This document shows positions 15,342-24,053 of a stretch of 64,000 nucleotides of DNA, piece after piece. The stretch spans positions 25,470 to 89,469 of the forward strand of contig JBJEUF010000163.1 of NCBI GenBank assembly GCA_051883695.1. The letters run 5' to 3'. The notes beneath the pieces are model-generated. The model worked only from the letters and a program-made list of their open reading frames with translations, did no database searches and was not told the DNA's origin. A program made the translations under genes and the position numbers. This DNA comes from UBA11524 sp051883695. GTDB taxonomy: Bacteria > Bacillota > Clostridia > Christensenellales > Aristaeellaceae. Position 1 is the first letter of the stretch. Each line of letters starts with the position of its first letter.

Positions 15342-16619
15342 ATGAAGGATGTAGTGATCGGATTTCTGGGCTGCGGCAACGTCGGCGGCGGCGTATGGAA
15401 CCTGCTGGAGGGCTTCAGGAAGGAGCTGGCGCATCGGGATAACCTGTGCATCCGCGTCAAGAAGGTGCTTGTGCGCGATGTCAACAAGGCGCGTACCTGC
15501 GCCGTGCCGCCGGAGCTGCTGACCACGCAGGTTGAGGACGTGATCGGCGATCCGGAGATCAGCATCGTGGTGGAGTTCATGGGCGGCGAGCAGCCGGCGA
15601 CGGAGTATATGCTGCTGGCGCTGCGTGCGGGCAAGACCGTCGTGACCGCCAACAAGGTTGCCGTGGCGCTGAACTGGCACCGCCTGCAGGCCGCCGCGCA
15701 GGAGGCGAACGTCGGCTTGTACTACGAAGCCAGCGTCTGCGGCGCGATTCCGATCATCGAAACCCTCCATTCCGCCCTGCAGGCCAACCGCATTGACCGC
15801 ATGATGGGCATCATCAACGGTACGACCAACTACATTCTTTCCCGCATGTACGAGCGCGGCGAGAATTACGCGGATGTACTGGAGGACGCCAAGCGCCTGG
15901 GTCTGGCGGAGCCGAATCCCGCCTCCGACGTGGAGGGCTATGATGCGGCGTACAAGCTGTCCATCATGGCCAGCCTGGCCTTTCATGCCCGTGTCCCCTT
16001 CAAGAAGGTGTATGTGGAGGGCATCACCCGCCTGACCGCCATGGACATCACCTGCGGCAAGGAGATGGGCTATGTGCTCAAGCTCCTTGCGCTGGCCAAG
16101 CGGAACGGAAACACCATTGAGGTGCGCGTCCATCCGACCTTCATCCCCGCGGATCACCCCCTTGCGCAGGTGAACGGCAGCTTCAATGCCGTGTACCTCC
16201 ATGGTCATGCCTGCCAGGAGATGATGCTGCAGGGCCGCGGCGCGGGCGACATGCCCACGGCCTCCGCGGTGGTTGCCGACATCATCCATGCCGCCACCGT
16301 CGATGTGCACGTCCATCCCACCTTCGCCAACACGGAGGATGCGGATGTGTCCCTGACCTTTGACGATAACTGGAACAGCAGCTACTTCATCCGCCTGTCT
16401 GCCGAGGATCGTCCCGGCGTGCTGGAGAAGATCGCCGGATGGCTTGCGCAGAAGGATGTGTCCATCGCCACCATGATGCAGAAGGGCCGCGTCGACCACG
16501 GGCGCGTGCCACTGATCCTCATCACCCACGCCGCGCCGGAGAAGGCGATGCAGTCCGCGCTGGCGGCCTTCGATCCGTCGCTGTGCACGGTGGAGAGTAT
16601 GATCCGCGTGGAGAAGTAA
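15342..16619 (+). CDS. hom: Homoserine dehydrogenase with ACT domain
   Basis: A 425-residue enzyme reducing aspartate semialdehyde to homoserine, on the path to threonine and methionine. The Rossmann motif GFLGCGNVGGGV is at residues 5-16, followed by NKVAVAL and the catalytic-domain signature GIINGTTNYILSRM. The last 75 or so residues form an ACT domain (starting YFIRLSAEDRPGVLEKIAG) typical of threonine feedback control. Asp and Lys residues of the active region (SDVEGYDAAYK) are present. It is 35 bases after coaX and 4 bases before a DUF1653 gene. Confidence 0.95.
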   Translation: MKDVVIGFLGCGNVGGGVWNLLEGFRKELAHRDNLCIRVKKVLVRDVNKARTCAVPPELLTTQVEDVIGDPEISIVVEFMGGEQPATEYMLLALRAGKTVVTANKVAVALNWHRLQAAAQEANVGLYYEASVCGAIPIIETLHSALQANRIDRMMGIINGTTNYILSRMYERGENYADVLEDAKRLGLAEPNPASDVEGYDAAYKLSIMASLAFHARVPFKKVYVEGITRLTAMDITCGKEMGYVLKLLALAKRNGNTIEVRVHPTFIPADHPLAQVNGSFNAVYLHGHACQEMMLQGRGAGDMPTASAVVADIIHAATVDVHVHPTFANTEDADVSLTFDDNWNSSYFIRLSAEDRPGVLEKIAGWLAQKDVSIATMMQKGRVDHGRVPLILITHAAPEKAMQSALAAFDPSLCTVESMIRVEK

Positions 16620-16623
16620 GCCC

Positions 16624-16869
16624 ATGGCGAGAGACGTTGAGATTCATGGCATTTACCGCCATTTCAAGGGCCGCTGCTATCTGGTGGAGGATGTGGCGCG
16701 CCATTCCGAAACGGGCGAGGAGTATGTCGTGTACCGGCAGCTCTACGGCGAGAGAAAGCTGTGGATTCGCCCCAAAACGATGTTTCTGGAGCCGGTCGAC
16801 CGGGTGAAGTACCCGGACTGCAGGCAGGAATACCGCTTTGAGCTGGTGGAGCAGCTGACGGTGGAATGA
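16624..16869 (+). CDS. DUF1653 domain protein
   Basis: An 81-residue protein consisting of one DUF1653 domain. The family pattern is clear: YRHFKGRCYLVEDVARHSETGEE, then VVYRQLYGE and LWIRPKTMFLE. Function is unknown. It starts 4 bases after the hom stop, so it is translated from the hom transcript, and a strong hairpin follows. Confidence 0.88.
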   Translation: MARDVEIHGIYRHFKGRCYLVEDVARHSETGEEYVVYRQLYGERKLWIRPKTMFLEPVDRVKYPDCRQEYRFELVEQLTVE

Positions 16870-16912
16870 TGTGACGACGCTTCAATGAACATCTCTGGAG
16901 CAGAATAATGAT

Positions 16913-16942
16913 GCGCCCTGTCCTGAAGTGAGGACAGGGCGC
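16913..16942. terminator. Bidirectional terminator
   Basis: A perfect 12-bp stem (16913-16924 with 16931-16942, loop GAAGTG) is followed by ATTATTTATT. It lies between the convergent DUF1653 and CotH genes. Confidence 0.85.
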
Positions 16943-16948
16943 GATTAT

Positions 16949-18913
16949 TTATTCAAACACAGCGGTCAGCTTGACCGTTCGGGTAAAGGTAAAGACGGTT
17001 GTTTCGGCGGAGGCGTCCTCGACCTGACCGTAGCTGCTGGAAACCGTCCAGCCGGCGAAGCGCCTGCCCTCGGCGGGGACGGCGGTTACGGTGATGCCGA
17101 ATTCCGGGAAGTACTTCACGGAGGTTGTCTTTTCGATGGGCGTTTCCTCCCGGCTGTTGATGAGGATCGTGCCCTCGCCCTCGATCTTGAGGGTGAGAGT
17201 GACGGGATTGCTCAGCTCGAAGGGCTGCTTGAGGATGTCGAGGAAGCGGTCGTACCGACCGCTAAAGTAGGTGCGGATGTTCTTGAGGTGGGTGGAGAAA
17301 TGGTTGGTCGGGTTCCAGGTGACCCACTGGGGCCCGAAGCGGAGCAGGGTGTCCGCCTGATAGGGCAGGTACCGGTCCGTCATTTCGTCCAGCAGCGCCC
17401 CGGCGCGGGCCTTGCTGAAGTAGAGGTTGCGGATGTCGCAGGCGGCGCTGACGAACTCGCCGAGGAATTCCTCGCTCTGGATCAGCGAATTGAACAGCAG
17501 CCCCGGGTGACGCCATTTGTAATCCGTGGTGGTCAGGACGGGCGTGATGTTGTCCTCGCCGAAGGTGGCGCCATTGTTATAGATGCCGGAGGAAAAATCC
17601 GTGTCGTAGAGCATCATGCGCCATTTGCCGTCAGCATAGGGGCTGTCATCCTCGCCGGGCACGCGAACGCGCCACATCTGCCAGTTGTTGTTCTGGAAGG
17701 GGCCGTCCTGGTTGCCAATGTAGAGCTGCAGCGCGCAGTAATCCGCAAAGGAGCCCATGTCCAGCATTTCACAGGCTTTGGCGTACTTCTCCGGGTCGGA
17801 CATGTCGCTGTAGGCGATGTAGTTGAGCATCTCGTCAAACAGCGCGATGTCCTCCTCCTCACCGTCGTCGATTTCGCCGACCTTGACGGTGACCACATTG
17901 TCATTGTTGATGCCGTAGTGATAGTCGATGTAGTTGTCGGAATATTCCTCGTTCAGCGTGTACAGGCCCCAGTATTCGCCGTTGATGAAGGCGATGACGG
18001 GCAGATTGGCGGCGGTGTCAAAGCGCATTCCCTCCGCCAGACGCTGGATGAAGGGATCGCGGATCTTGCCGAAATCGCAGTCGTTGCCGCCGTTGCGCAG
18101 CGTGAAGGACTTGTACTTCTTCACGGCCTTGCCGTCGGATTCCTTCAGATTGCCGGGGAAGAGCTCGTACTTGACGTTCTTCTCGCCGTAATCTGCCCGG
18201 GCGATCAGGCGCAGGGACTTCTGATTGCCGCCGCGGGAGGCGCCGCCCTTGATGCGCACGCCCATGTCCTGCGTGAAGCCCTCGCCCTCGGCAGGCAGGA
18301 AGGTGACGGTGACGGGGCGCTCCCAGGCGTCGCCGCGCTGGGTGTAGTTGGCGGTCCCCTGCCAGGACTCGAAGGCTTCGGTCTGATCCTTGACCCACTC
18401 GTCGTAGACGCGCCCGGTGACGTAGATGCCCGTGTCGTAATCGAACAGGTGGCTGGGGTCGATGGCCAGGAACACCAAAGCGGTATCGCCGTAGAGCTCC
18501 TGCCGGTTATAGCCGATGAAGTAGGTGCCGCTGACCACCGGGCTGCGGGTGCCCTCGGGCATGATGGCGACGGCGCGGATGATGTGCGCGGACGGGAAAT
18601 CCATCTGGGGAACGTAGGTGTCGCCCAGCGTGATGCCCGTCCGATGGCTCATGGGATCGTCCTTTTCGGTCGTCCACAGGAGGGTGATCGTGCCGTCGTA
18701 GAGGGTGTCGGTTTCATCGGGGATGGAGCCGTCGGTGGTGTAGTAGATCCTCGCGCCGCTCACGTCGCAGGTGATTTCCAGCGGCATGGGGTACTCATAG
18801 AAGCCGCTGGCGAGGCTGAATGTGATTTTGCCGCGCTCCGCGAGGGCGGCGGCGCCAAACGCGCTCAGGCAGAGAAGCAGCAGGACGAGGGTGCGGCGGA
18901 ACAGCTTTTTCAT
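16949..18913 (-). CDS. Secreted CotH-kinase-like protein
   Basis: A 654-residue exported protein (signal peptide 1-25, cut after ALA). Residues 30-130 look like a chitobiase-type beta domain (ARIYYTTDGSIPDE). The CotH domain follows from about 150, with KGGASRGGNQKSLRL, LRNGGND, INGEYWGLYTLNEEYSDNY and WRMMLYDTDFSSG, the last carrying a metal-binding Asp. A C-terminal module of about 90 residues resembles an extracellular beta repeat (GTILINSREETPI...FAGWTV). CotH in spores is an atypical kinase that phosphorylates coat proteins; exported clostridial homologues are mostly uncharacterised, so a surface role is more likely than a coat role. No spore genes adjoin it. Confidence 0.87.
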   Translation of the reverse strand: MKKLFRRTLVLLLLCLSAFGAAALAERGKITFSLASGFYEYPMPLEITCDVSGARIYYTTDGSIPDETDTLYDGTITLLWTTEKDDPMSHRTGITLGDTYVPQMDFPSAHIIRAVAIMPEGTRSPVVSGTYFIGYNRQELYGDTALVFLAIDPSHLFDYDTGIYVTGRVYDEWVKDQTEAFESWQGTANYTQRGDAWERPVTVTFLPAEGEGFTQDMGVRIKGGASRGGNQKSLRLIARADYGEKNVKYELFPGNLKESDGKAVKKYKSFTLRNGGNDCDFGKIRDPFIQRLAEGMRFDTAANLPVIAFINGEYWGLYTLNEEYSDNYIDYHYGINNDNVVTVKVGEIDDGEEEDIALFDEMLNYIAYSDMSDPEKYAKACEMLDMGSFADYCALQLYIGNQDGPFQNNNWQMWRVRVPGEDDSPYADGKWRMMLYDTDFSSGIYNNGATFGEDNITPVLTTTDYKWRHPGLLFNSLIQSEEFLGEFVSAACDIRNLYFSKARAGALLDEMTDRYLPYQADTLLRFGPQWVTWNPTNHFSTHLKNIRTYFSGRYDRFLDILKQPFELSNPVTLTLKIEGEGTILINSREETPIEKTTSVKYFPEFGITVTAVPAEGRRFAGWTVSSSYGQVEDASAETTVFTFTRTVKLTAVFE

Positions 18914-18948
18914 GGCGATATGCTCCCGTTGGTGTGATTTGTGTTTTC

Positions 18949-18978
18949 ATTATCCCACATCAGCCATCCGCGTGTCAA
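18949..18978 (-). promoter_or_regulatory. cotH-like gene promoter
   Basis: On the minus strand TTGACA (plus 18973-18978) and GATAAT (plus 18949-18954) are 18 bases apart. The predicted start leaves a leader of about 30 bases before the ATG at 18913. Confidence 0.75.
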
Positions 18979-19024
18979 TGGACAGACTGGCAGACGAATA
19001 TGCGATATTTGCCCGCTTATCATC

Positions 19025-19054
19025 AAAAATTGCGGCCTCCGTCCGGGAAGCCGC
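19025..19054 (-). terminator. Terminator of the TIM-barrel transcript
   Basis: Read on the minus strand, a 9-bp stem with one G-U pair (plus 19046-19054 with 19032-19040) is followed by AATTTTT. It lies 250 bases past the stop of the TIM-barrel gene. Confidence 0.75.
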
Positions 19055-19085
19055 ATAGACTGTCAAAATAGCCCTGGGAGGTGTC

Positions 19086-19262
19086 GGAGGGCCCGCAGAC
19101 CCTCTGACTGGATTCGTATCGACCGGCTTTGCCGGTCGGGCGGGGCGTTTCCGGCTCTGCCGGAAACTTTCCTTACACGGAGGAACGGCCGTCGGGGCTG
19201 CTTGCAGCCCTGACAGTGACGGAGTGCAATGCCTCGAAAAAGTGCCTGAAGCACTTTTTCGA
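19086..19262. repeat. Row of five short hairpins
   Basis: Five hairpins follow each other in a gene-free stretch: GAGGG/CCCTC (19087-19104), GACCGGC/GCCGGTC (19121-19137), GTTTCCGGC/GCCGGAAAC (19147-19167), GGGCTGC/GCAGCCC (19195-19210) and a 12-bp stem TCGAAAAAGTGC with its complement (19234-19262). All are perfect with loops of 2 to 8 bases. On the minus strand they form the long 3' tail of the TIM-barrel transcript. Confidence 0.75.
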
Positions 19263-19304
19263 CACGCTGTGCGGCCTCCTGTTTCGGATACCGCAATACG
19301 TCTT

Positions 19305-20234
19305 TCATTTCCCGTAGGCCTCCACAAACCGCTCCGTGCCGGTGATGATTTCCTCCGCGCTCAGCCGCCCGGAAAGCTCCAGCACCTTGATGGGGCTTTG
19401 CAGGATGTACGGGCGGTAGGGTGACAGCACGTCGCCCGGCAGCGTGCAGGGCGCGTAGTGATCCAGCGCGTCCACCGCGTCGTGGATGTGCATGCCCACG
19501 ATCATCTTCGCCGCCTTTTCGGACAGCGGGAGCGCCTGCAGCCCCATTTCCTCCATCATGATGCCGTGTCCCGTGTCCAGCCAGATGCCCACCGGACTGC
19601 CCCAAAAGCGTTCGGCAATCAGGTCGAACTCGCCAAAAACCGGACACTGATGGCACATGGCCCGGTTCTCCATGCCCAGCTTCACGGGCAGGTCATGCCG
19701 GGCGACGTAGGTTGCCAGCTCGTCGATGGACTTCATCATCCGCTCCAGATAGGGCTGTGCCTGCCGCGCGGCGAGCATGCGGGCATGGAGCGCACGGTAT
19801 GCTTCCGTGTCCGTCTGATGCGCCTTGATGAGCGCCTTGAGCGGCACGTCGAAGACCTGCGGATCAAGAGGCACCTCCGTGGGATGGAAAACCACCGCGC
19901 CGGCGCCCAGCACACAGGCCCATTCCACGCTGCCCTTGGCCAGCTCCACGGCCTGCTGGCGGAGGGCTTCGTCCTCATAGCCCAGCATGACCGAATCCGT
20001 GTCGAAGCGCTTGTCGAGGGTTTTGGGGAAAACGTTGTGAACGCTGGATACAGCAATGGCGCCCTCGGCAATGCGGCGGCGAATGCCGCTGATCCACTCG
20101 GGGCGCACCTGATAATTCAGCTCCACGCGGGTAAAGCCCAGCGCGAGGAGCTGGTCGATCAGCTCCTCGCCGGAATGGGCCTTGCGGAAGTTCCACATGG
20201 TGGAGATGGCGAGATCGGCTTTGGTGAAGGACAT
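19305..20234 (-). CDS. Sugar phosphate isomerase/epimerase-like TIM barrel
   Basis: A 309-residue AP-endonuclease-2-type TIM-barrel protein (xylose isomerase-like fold). Barrel strands can be followed through FTRVELN, VSSVHNVF, ACVLGAGAVVFHP, VKLGMENR and IWLDTGHG to MHIHDAVDALDHY. The E, D, H and H residues in GMENR, LDTGH and HIHD sit where this fold holds its metal ion. The substrate is unknown. The start at 20234 follows AGGAGGC. It is a single gene whose long 3' region holds the hairpin row. Confidence 0.8.
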   Translation of the reverse strand: MSFTKADLAISTMWNFRKAHSGEELIDQLLALGFTRVELNYQVRPEWISGIRRRIAEGAIAVSSVHNVFPKTLDKRFDTDSVMLGYEDEALRQQAVELAKGSVEWACVLGAGAVVFHPTEVPLDPQVFDVPLKALIKAHQTDTEAYRALHARMLAARQAQPYLERMMKSIDELATYVARHDLPVKLGMENRAMCHQCPVFGEFDLIAERFWGSPVGIWLDTGHGIMMEEMGLQALPLSEKAAKMIVGMHIHDAVDALDHYAPCTLPGDVLSPYRPYILQSPIKVLELSGRLSAEEIITGTERFVEAYGK

Positions 20235-20347
20235 GATGGCAGCCTCCTGTACATATATTCTGGACTACGCTTCATCTGCAATGTGTCATTCGTACAACAC
20301 ATACCATACGCCGTCATCGTCGCTCCGCACCCGGCTGATACCCATTG

Positions 20348-20992
20348 TCATCCGCGGCTATTGTAGTCCTGATCGATGCTTTCCTTCCAATCCGCACGGA
20401 TTTCGCGGCAGCACCGGGCCATGTGAACGGCTGCGTTCAGGGCGTCGAAATTCGTCTGGATCCCCTGGGCGTCATTGTGGAAGTTGGCGGCTCTGTCGGC
20501 GCTGATGCCCATGCGGGAGGCTGTGCCGACCGCGTCGATGTTCGCGCCCAGGAACAGGAACTCCCAGCCGTACTTCTCCTTCTGCCGGGTGATGAGCTGC
20601 TTCACCCTTTCAGCCGTGTAGCGATGGCTGGCGTTTTCCAGGCCGTCGGTGGTGATGACGAAGAGCGTGTGGTCCGGCACATCCTCCTCGCGGGCGTACT
20701 TGTGGACGTTGCCGATGTGGTGGATGGCATCCCCGACCGCATCCAGCAGCGCGGTGCAGCCGTAGGGGCAGTAATCGTTGCAGGTCATGGGTTTGACATC
20801 GGTCACGCTGACGCGGTCATGGAGCACAACGCTCTCCTCGTTGAACAGTACGGTGGAGACATAGGCTTCGCCCGGCTCGCGCTGCTGCTTTTCGATCAGG
20901 GAGTTGAAGCCGCCGATGGTGTCTGCCACCATGCCGGCCATGGAACCGCTGCGGTCAAGGATGAAAACCAGCTCCGTCAGATTCTTCTTCAT
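20348..20992 (-). CDS. von Willebrand factor A domain protein
   Basis: A 214-residue soluble protein that is almost wholly a vWA domain. The metal-ion-dependent adhesion site DRSGSM (DxSxS) is near residue 13, with the supporting Thr in GCTALLD and Asp in TTDGLEN. Such stand-alone cytosolic vWA proteins resemble TerY-type proteins and usually act as metal-dependent scaffolds. The start at 20992 (AGGAGG upstream) replaces a longer frame that has no ribosome site. It lies 112 bases downstream of a macro-domain gene on the same strand, suggesting joint expression. Confidence 0.87.
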   Translation of the reverse strand: MKKNLTELVFILDRSGSMAGMVADTIGGFNSLIEKQQREPGEAYVSTVLFNEESVVLHDRVSVTDVKPMTCNDYCPYGCTALLDAVGDAIHHIGNVHKYAREEDVPDHTLFVITTDGLENASHRYTAERVKQLITRQKEKYGWEFLFLGANIDAVGTASRMGISADRAANFHNDAQGIQTNFDALNAAVHMARCCREIRADWKESIDQDYNSRG

Positions 20993-21104
20993 GATGATAT
21001 CCTCCTGTTTGATGTGATGTGGCGGTGTCCCGCCCTGCATCATGAGCATATCATCCTTCGGTGTTCTCCGGGTCGCTTTGCAGGCGACATTTCAGAAAAA
21101 AGCC

Positions 21105-22169
21105 TTACGCACCCTTCTCGCTGCCCAGCAGCGGCTGGTCGTAGTGCCACAGCGCCTGATTGATGATGTCCACATCGTACATGCCCCGGGTGATGAAGTA
21201 TTCCAGAATCACGTCGAAGATGCTTGCGTGGTTCAGGCTGTATCCGGCCCGGGACAGCAGCTCGCGCGCTTGCGGAAGGTTCAGCTTCAGCGCCACGCAG
21301 AAGGCGGCTACGGTGGGCTTCCGGGGCGTATAGCCCGGGTTGTTGCGGATCTTGCTGAACAGCTTGCGGTCGACGTTCGCGCGGCGGTAGCATTCCGCGT
21401 CCTTCATGCCGCGCTCGTCGATCAGCCGCAGCAGCAGGCCGGAGAACCCCTCATCCAGCTGGTGAAGCTGCCGGACGAGCTCGGCGGGCAGACCATCCTT
21501 CGTGCTGTCGGACGTGTGCTTTGCGTCGACGGCGCTTTCCTGAACCGGTTCATAAAGGCGGTAGCTGCACAGGGGCATATTGTCCGCAGCGCGCGTTTCA
21601 TCAATGGAGGCCTGGCGGCGGGCAGTATGCTGATCCACATAGTGCTGGTCGATGAACTGCTGCACGTCCCGGAACAGCTTGTCGCTGAGCACGTAGGATT
21701 CCCTGTCGTACACAACAAGGTAAACCGTCATGTCGTGCTCGGCCAGGAAGGCGCGGATGGTCTGCATGGCCACCTGCATGGCTTCTGCCTTGGGGTAGCC
21801 GTATTTGCCGGTGGAGATGAGCGGAAAGGCAATGGATTCAAAGCCCCTTTCCGCAGCCAGCTGCAGCGCCTCCCGGTAGCAGGCGCGCAGCAGGGTTTCC
21901 TCGCCGTAGCTTCCGCCGCGCCAGACGGGCCCGGCTGTGTGGATCACATACCGGCAGGGCAGGTTGTAGGCTTCGGTCAGGGTGGGTTCTCCTGTGCGGA
22001 TGCCGCCCTTGCTCCGCAGCGCCCCCAGCAGAGAAGGGCCCGCCTTTCGGTGAATGCTGCCGTTCACGCCGCCGTTTGGCGTGGGCGTTCCGGGGTGCGC
22101 GCTGCCGGCAGTGACGATGGCGTCCACCTCCATGCGTGTGATGTCTTCCCGGATGATTTGCAGGGGCAT
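21105..22169 (-). CDS. Macro domain protein with C-terminal helical domain
   Basis: A 354-residue protein. Residues 1-165 are a macro domain (ADP-ribose binding or hydrolysis): VDAIVTAGSAHPG, GGVNGSIHRKAG, VIHTAGPVW and IAFPLISTGKYGYP. A linker follows, then a helical domain from about 240 with SGLLLRLIDERGMKDAECYRRANVDRK, which looks like an XRE-like DNA- or RNA-binding unit (KLFSKIRNNPGYTPRKPTVAAFCVALKL). The start at 22169 has GGGAGGTG ahead; a TTG eight codons earlier does not. It is upstream of, and probably co-expressed with, the vWA gene. Its substrate, whether ADP-ribosylated protein, nucleic acid or free metabolite, is unknown. Confidence 0.85.
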   Translation of the reverse strand: MPLQIIREDITRMEVDAIVTAGSAHPGTPTPNGGVNGSIHRKAGPSLLGALRSKGGIRTGEPTLTEAYNLPCRYVIHTAGPVWRGGSYGEETLLRACYREALQLAAERGFESIAFPLISTGKYGYPKAEAMQVAMQTIRAFLAEHDMTVYLVVYDRESYVLSDKLFRDVQQFIDQHYVDQHTARRQASIDETRAADNMPLCSYRLYEPVQESAVDAKHTSDSTKDGLPAELVRQLHQLDEGFSGLLLRLIDERGMKDAECYRRANVDRKLFSKIRNNPGYTPRKPTVAAFCVALKLNLPQARELLSRAGYSLNHASIFDVILEYFITRGMYDVDIINQALWHYDQPLLGSEKGA

Positions 22170-22261
22170 TCGGATCACCTCCCGTTGGATCAACGTTTTT
22201 TCACCGGTATATCACAATCAATGAGCCAATCCCGAATACTGCACAAAGCTGCTGCGTTCAA

Positions 22262-22409
22262 CCTCATCCGACCTTGCTCCGCTCGGCCACCTTCCCCAAA
22301 GGGGAAGGCTTGGAAGCGCTCACGGAATGCATGAATCTGCTCAAATACAGAGGATGTAGTCTTTGCCTTCCCCTATGGGGAAGGTGTCACCCGCAGGTGA
22401 CGGATGAGG
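22262..22409. repeat. Hairpin element with CCTCATCCG ends
   Basis: A 148-bp gene-free block with inverted ends (CCTCATCCG at 22262-22270 against CGGATGAGG at 22401-22409). Two internal hairpins built on CCTTCCCC/GGGGAAGG lie near 22290-22309 and 22366-22385. The form is that of a miniature inverted-repeat element; similar sequences are familiar from clostridial genomes. Only one copy lies here. Confidence 0.75.
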
Positions 22410-22470
22410 TCATGACACGCGCTGTTTTGTATTTTCAAATTCGCTCATTCATAGTATATCACAAAAAACG

Positions 22471-22504
22471 GAAAATGAAAAGAGCGCCGCAGCGTGCAGC
22501 GCTC
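22471..22504 (-). terminator. purC terminator
   Basis: On the minus strand a 10-bp stem with one G-U pair (plus 22495-22504 with 22482-22491) runs into TTTTCATTTTC, 17 bases after the purC stop. Confidence 0.82.
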
Positions 22505-22520
22505 CGATGGGGCAGGAAAA

Positions 22521-23210
22521 TCAGGCGAAGAACAGCTTGTTCAGCGTCATGGGATCGATATACTCGCCGTCCTTGTAAACGCGCATGTTGCCGGAAGCGA
22601 TTTCGTCAATCAGCATCACGTTGCCCTCGGCGTCGTAGCCGAACTCGAACTTGATGTCGTACAGCTCCAGCCCCTTTTCCTTCAGGTCATCGGCAACGAT
22701 CTTTGTGATCGCCTGGGTGGCGGCCTTCAGGTCGTCGTACTGCGCGGCGGTCATGACCCCCAGATCGACCAGACCGTCCTTGGTGACCAGCGGATCGCCC
22801 TTGGCGTCGTTCTTGAAGGTGGTTTCGACATAGGCAGGCAGATCCTGACCCAGCTCGCAGTAGTCGGAATAGCGACGGTAGAAGGAGCCCACGGCCTTAT
22901 AGCGGCAGATGACCTCCAGACCCTTGCCAAAGACCTTCGCGGCCTTGACCTCCATGGTGGTGTCATCCAGATTCGCGCTCACATAGTGGGTGCGGATGCC
23001 GGCGGCGTTGATTTTCTCGAAGAAGTAGATGGACATGCGCAGATTCACATCCCCCACGCCCTCGATGGTCAGGCCAACGCTGTTCTCGCCGGGATCGAAC
23101 ACGCCGTCCTTGCCGGTGCAGTCGTCCTTGAACTTCAGCAGGCAGTTGCCGTTGTCGAGTGCGTACACGTTCTTCGTCTTGCCGGTGTAAAGAAGCTTCA
23201 GATTCTCCAT
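22521..23210 (-). CDS. purC: SAICAR synthase
   Basis: A 229-residue PurC that joins CAIR and aspartate with ATP to give SAICAR in purine synthesis. The N-terminal LLYTGKTKNVYAL and LLKFKDDCTGKDG form the ATP-binding beta region, with KAVGSFYRRY and the aspartate-site motif FEFGYDAEGNVMLIDEI further on. Length is normal for the short bacterial form. It stands alone here, with its own promoter and terminator and no other pur genes in the window. Confidence 0.96.
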   Translation of the reverse strand: MENLKLLYTGKTKNVYALDNGNCLLKFKDDCTGKDGVFDPGENSVGLTIEGVGDVNLRMSIYFFEKINAAGIRTHYVSANLDDTTMEVKAAKVFGKGLEVICRYKAVGSFYRRYSDYCELGQDLPAYVETTFKNDAKGDPLVTKDGLVDLGVMTAAQYDDLKAATQAITKIVADDLKEKGLELYDIKFEFGYDAEGNVMLIDEIASGNMRVYKDGEYIDPMTLNKLFFA

Positions 23211-23262
23211 TTGCTACCTCTCCGTTCTGTATGTCTGGTTGTTCTGGGGCAGACCATCCAGC

Positions 23263-23291
23263 ATTATACTGCCATTCATCGGTATTTGCAA
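23263..23291 (-). promoter_or_regulatory. purC promoter
   Basis: On the minus strand TTGCAA (plus 23286-23291) and TATAAT (plus 23263-23268) are 17 bases apart, giving a leader of about 45 bases. That is too short for a purine riboswitch. Confidence 0.82.
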
Positions 23292-23524
23292 GCCCTTTTC
23301 GACGGGAATCCGAATTATTTGCAAAAGTCGGAACGGAACATTCGCTTTCCGGGCAGCTCGCCACCAGAATGTGCAGGCGAATCCTGTGAAGGGTCTCCTG
23401 TTGTTTTCATCCATTTCTAATCCAAAGCACACCCGTTTCTCAGGACAAATCCGCCGGAATGCGGTATGATATCACCGTCAGCACGAAAGACTCGGCAGAG
23501 TCAGCATAGAAGGAGGATTTCCAT

Positions 23525-23815
23525 ATGGCTACCAATAAGAACAACGGCATCTTTTCCCGCCTTTTCGGTACCCGCTTCATCGTCACCAGAAACGGTGCGC
23601 AGATCGTCAACCTGAGCCTGCTGTACTGCCTGATTGCCGCGATGACGGCTCCGTGGCTGTTTGTGGGCAGCCTGATTGCCGCCCTGGTGCTGGGCTACAA
23701 GTTCGGCTGTGAGCGCAACGCGGCGGACTTCGGCGACAGCTTCGACGAGGTTGTCCGGGAAGCCAAGGACAATGTGCGCAGTGCGGTGGACAGTATCAAG
23801 GGAAACCACCAATAA
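23525..23815 (+). CDS. Small membrane protein, DUF4342-like
   Basis: A 96-residue protein. An N-terminal segment of about 27 polar residues ends in RFIVTRNG, then one long hydrophobic stretch (about 28-58) that may cross twice, then an acidic helical tail (FGDSFDEVVREAKDNVRSAVDSI). The pattern resembles DUF4342-type small proteins, by eye only. AAGGAGG precedes the ATG and a strong terminator follows, so it is a real monocistronic gene. A weak TATGAT at 23465-23470 might be its -10 box. Function unknown. Confidence 0.7.
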   Translation: MATNKNNGIFSRLFGTRFIVTRNGAQIVNLSLLYCLIAAMTAPWLFVGSLIAALVLGYKFGCERNAADFGDSFDEVVREAKDNVRSAVDSIKGNHQ

Positions 23816-23823
23816 CCCCAACG

Positions 23824-23863
23824 AAACCGCCGGAGCGAACGAACGTGTACGCTCCGGCGGTTT
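23824..23863 (+). terminator. Intrinsic terminator
   Basis: A 14-bp perfect stem (23824-23837 with 23850-23863) is followed by TTTTGGGTTTT. The gap from here to 24053 shows nothing I can name. Confidence 0.88.
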
Positions 23864-24053
23864 TGGGTTTTGCTTGCTGGCGGGAGGATCAGTTGGCGTA
23901 TGTGATCTTGTTCACAAACAGCAGGAATTCCACCCGTCTTGTGGTCTTTCAACGGTACATAATCGCAGTTGGCTAAGGTAATGCCTTGACTTTATTTGTC
24001 TGTGTTGCCTTTGCATTGTTTGATATTGCCATTACATTTCCAATATATGCCAC

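Noticed and set aside
16949..18913. Spore coat role for the CotH-like protein
   Set aside because: The protein has a signal peptide and no sporulation genes or sigma-K-like promoter nearby; the promoter looks like the housekeeping type.
23211..23262. Purine riboswitch before purC
   Set aside because: The leader between promoter and start codon is only about 45 bases, too short for the aptamer.
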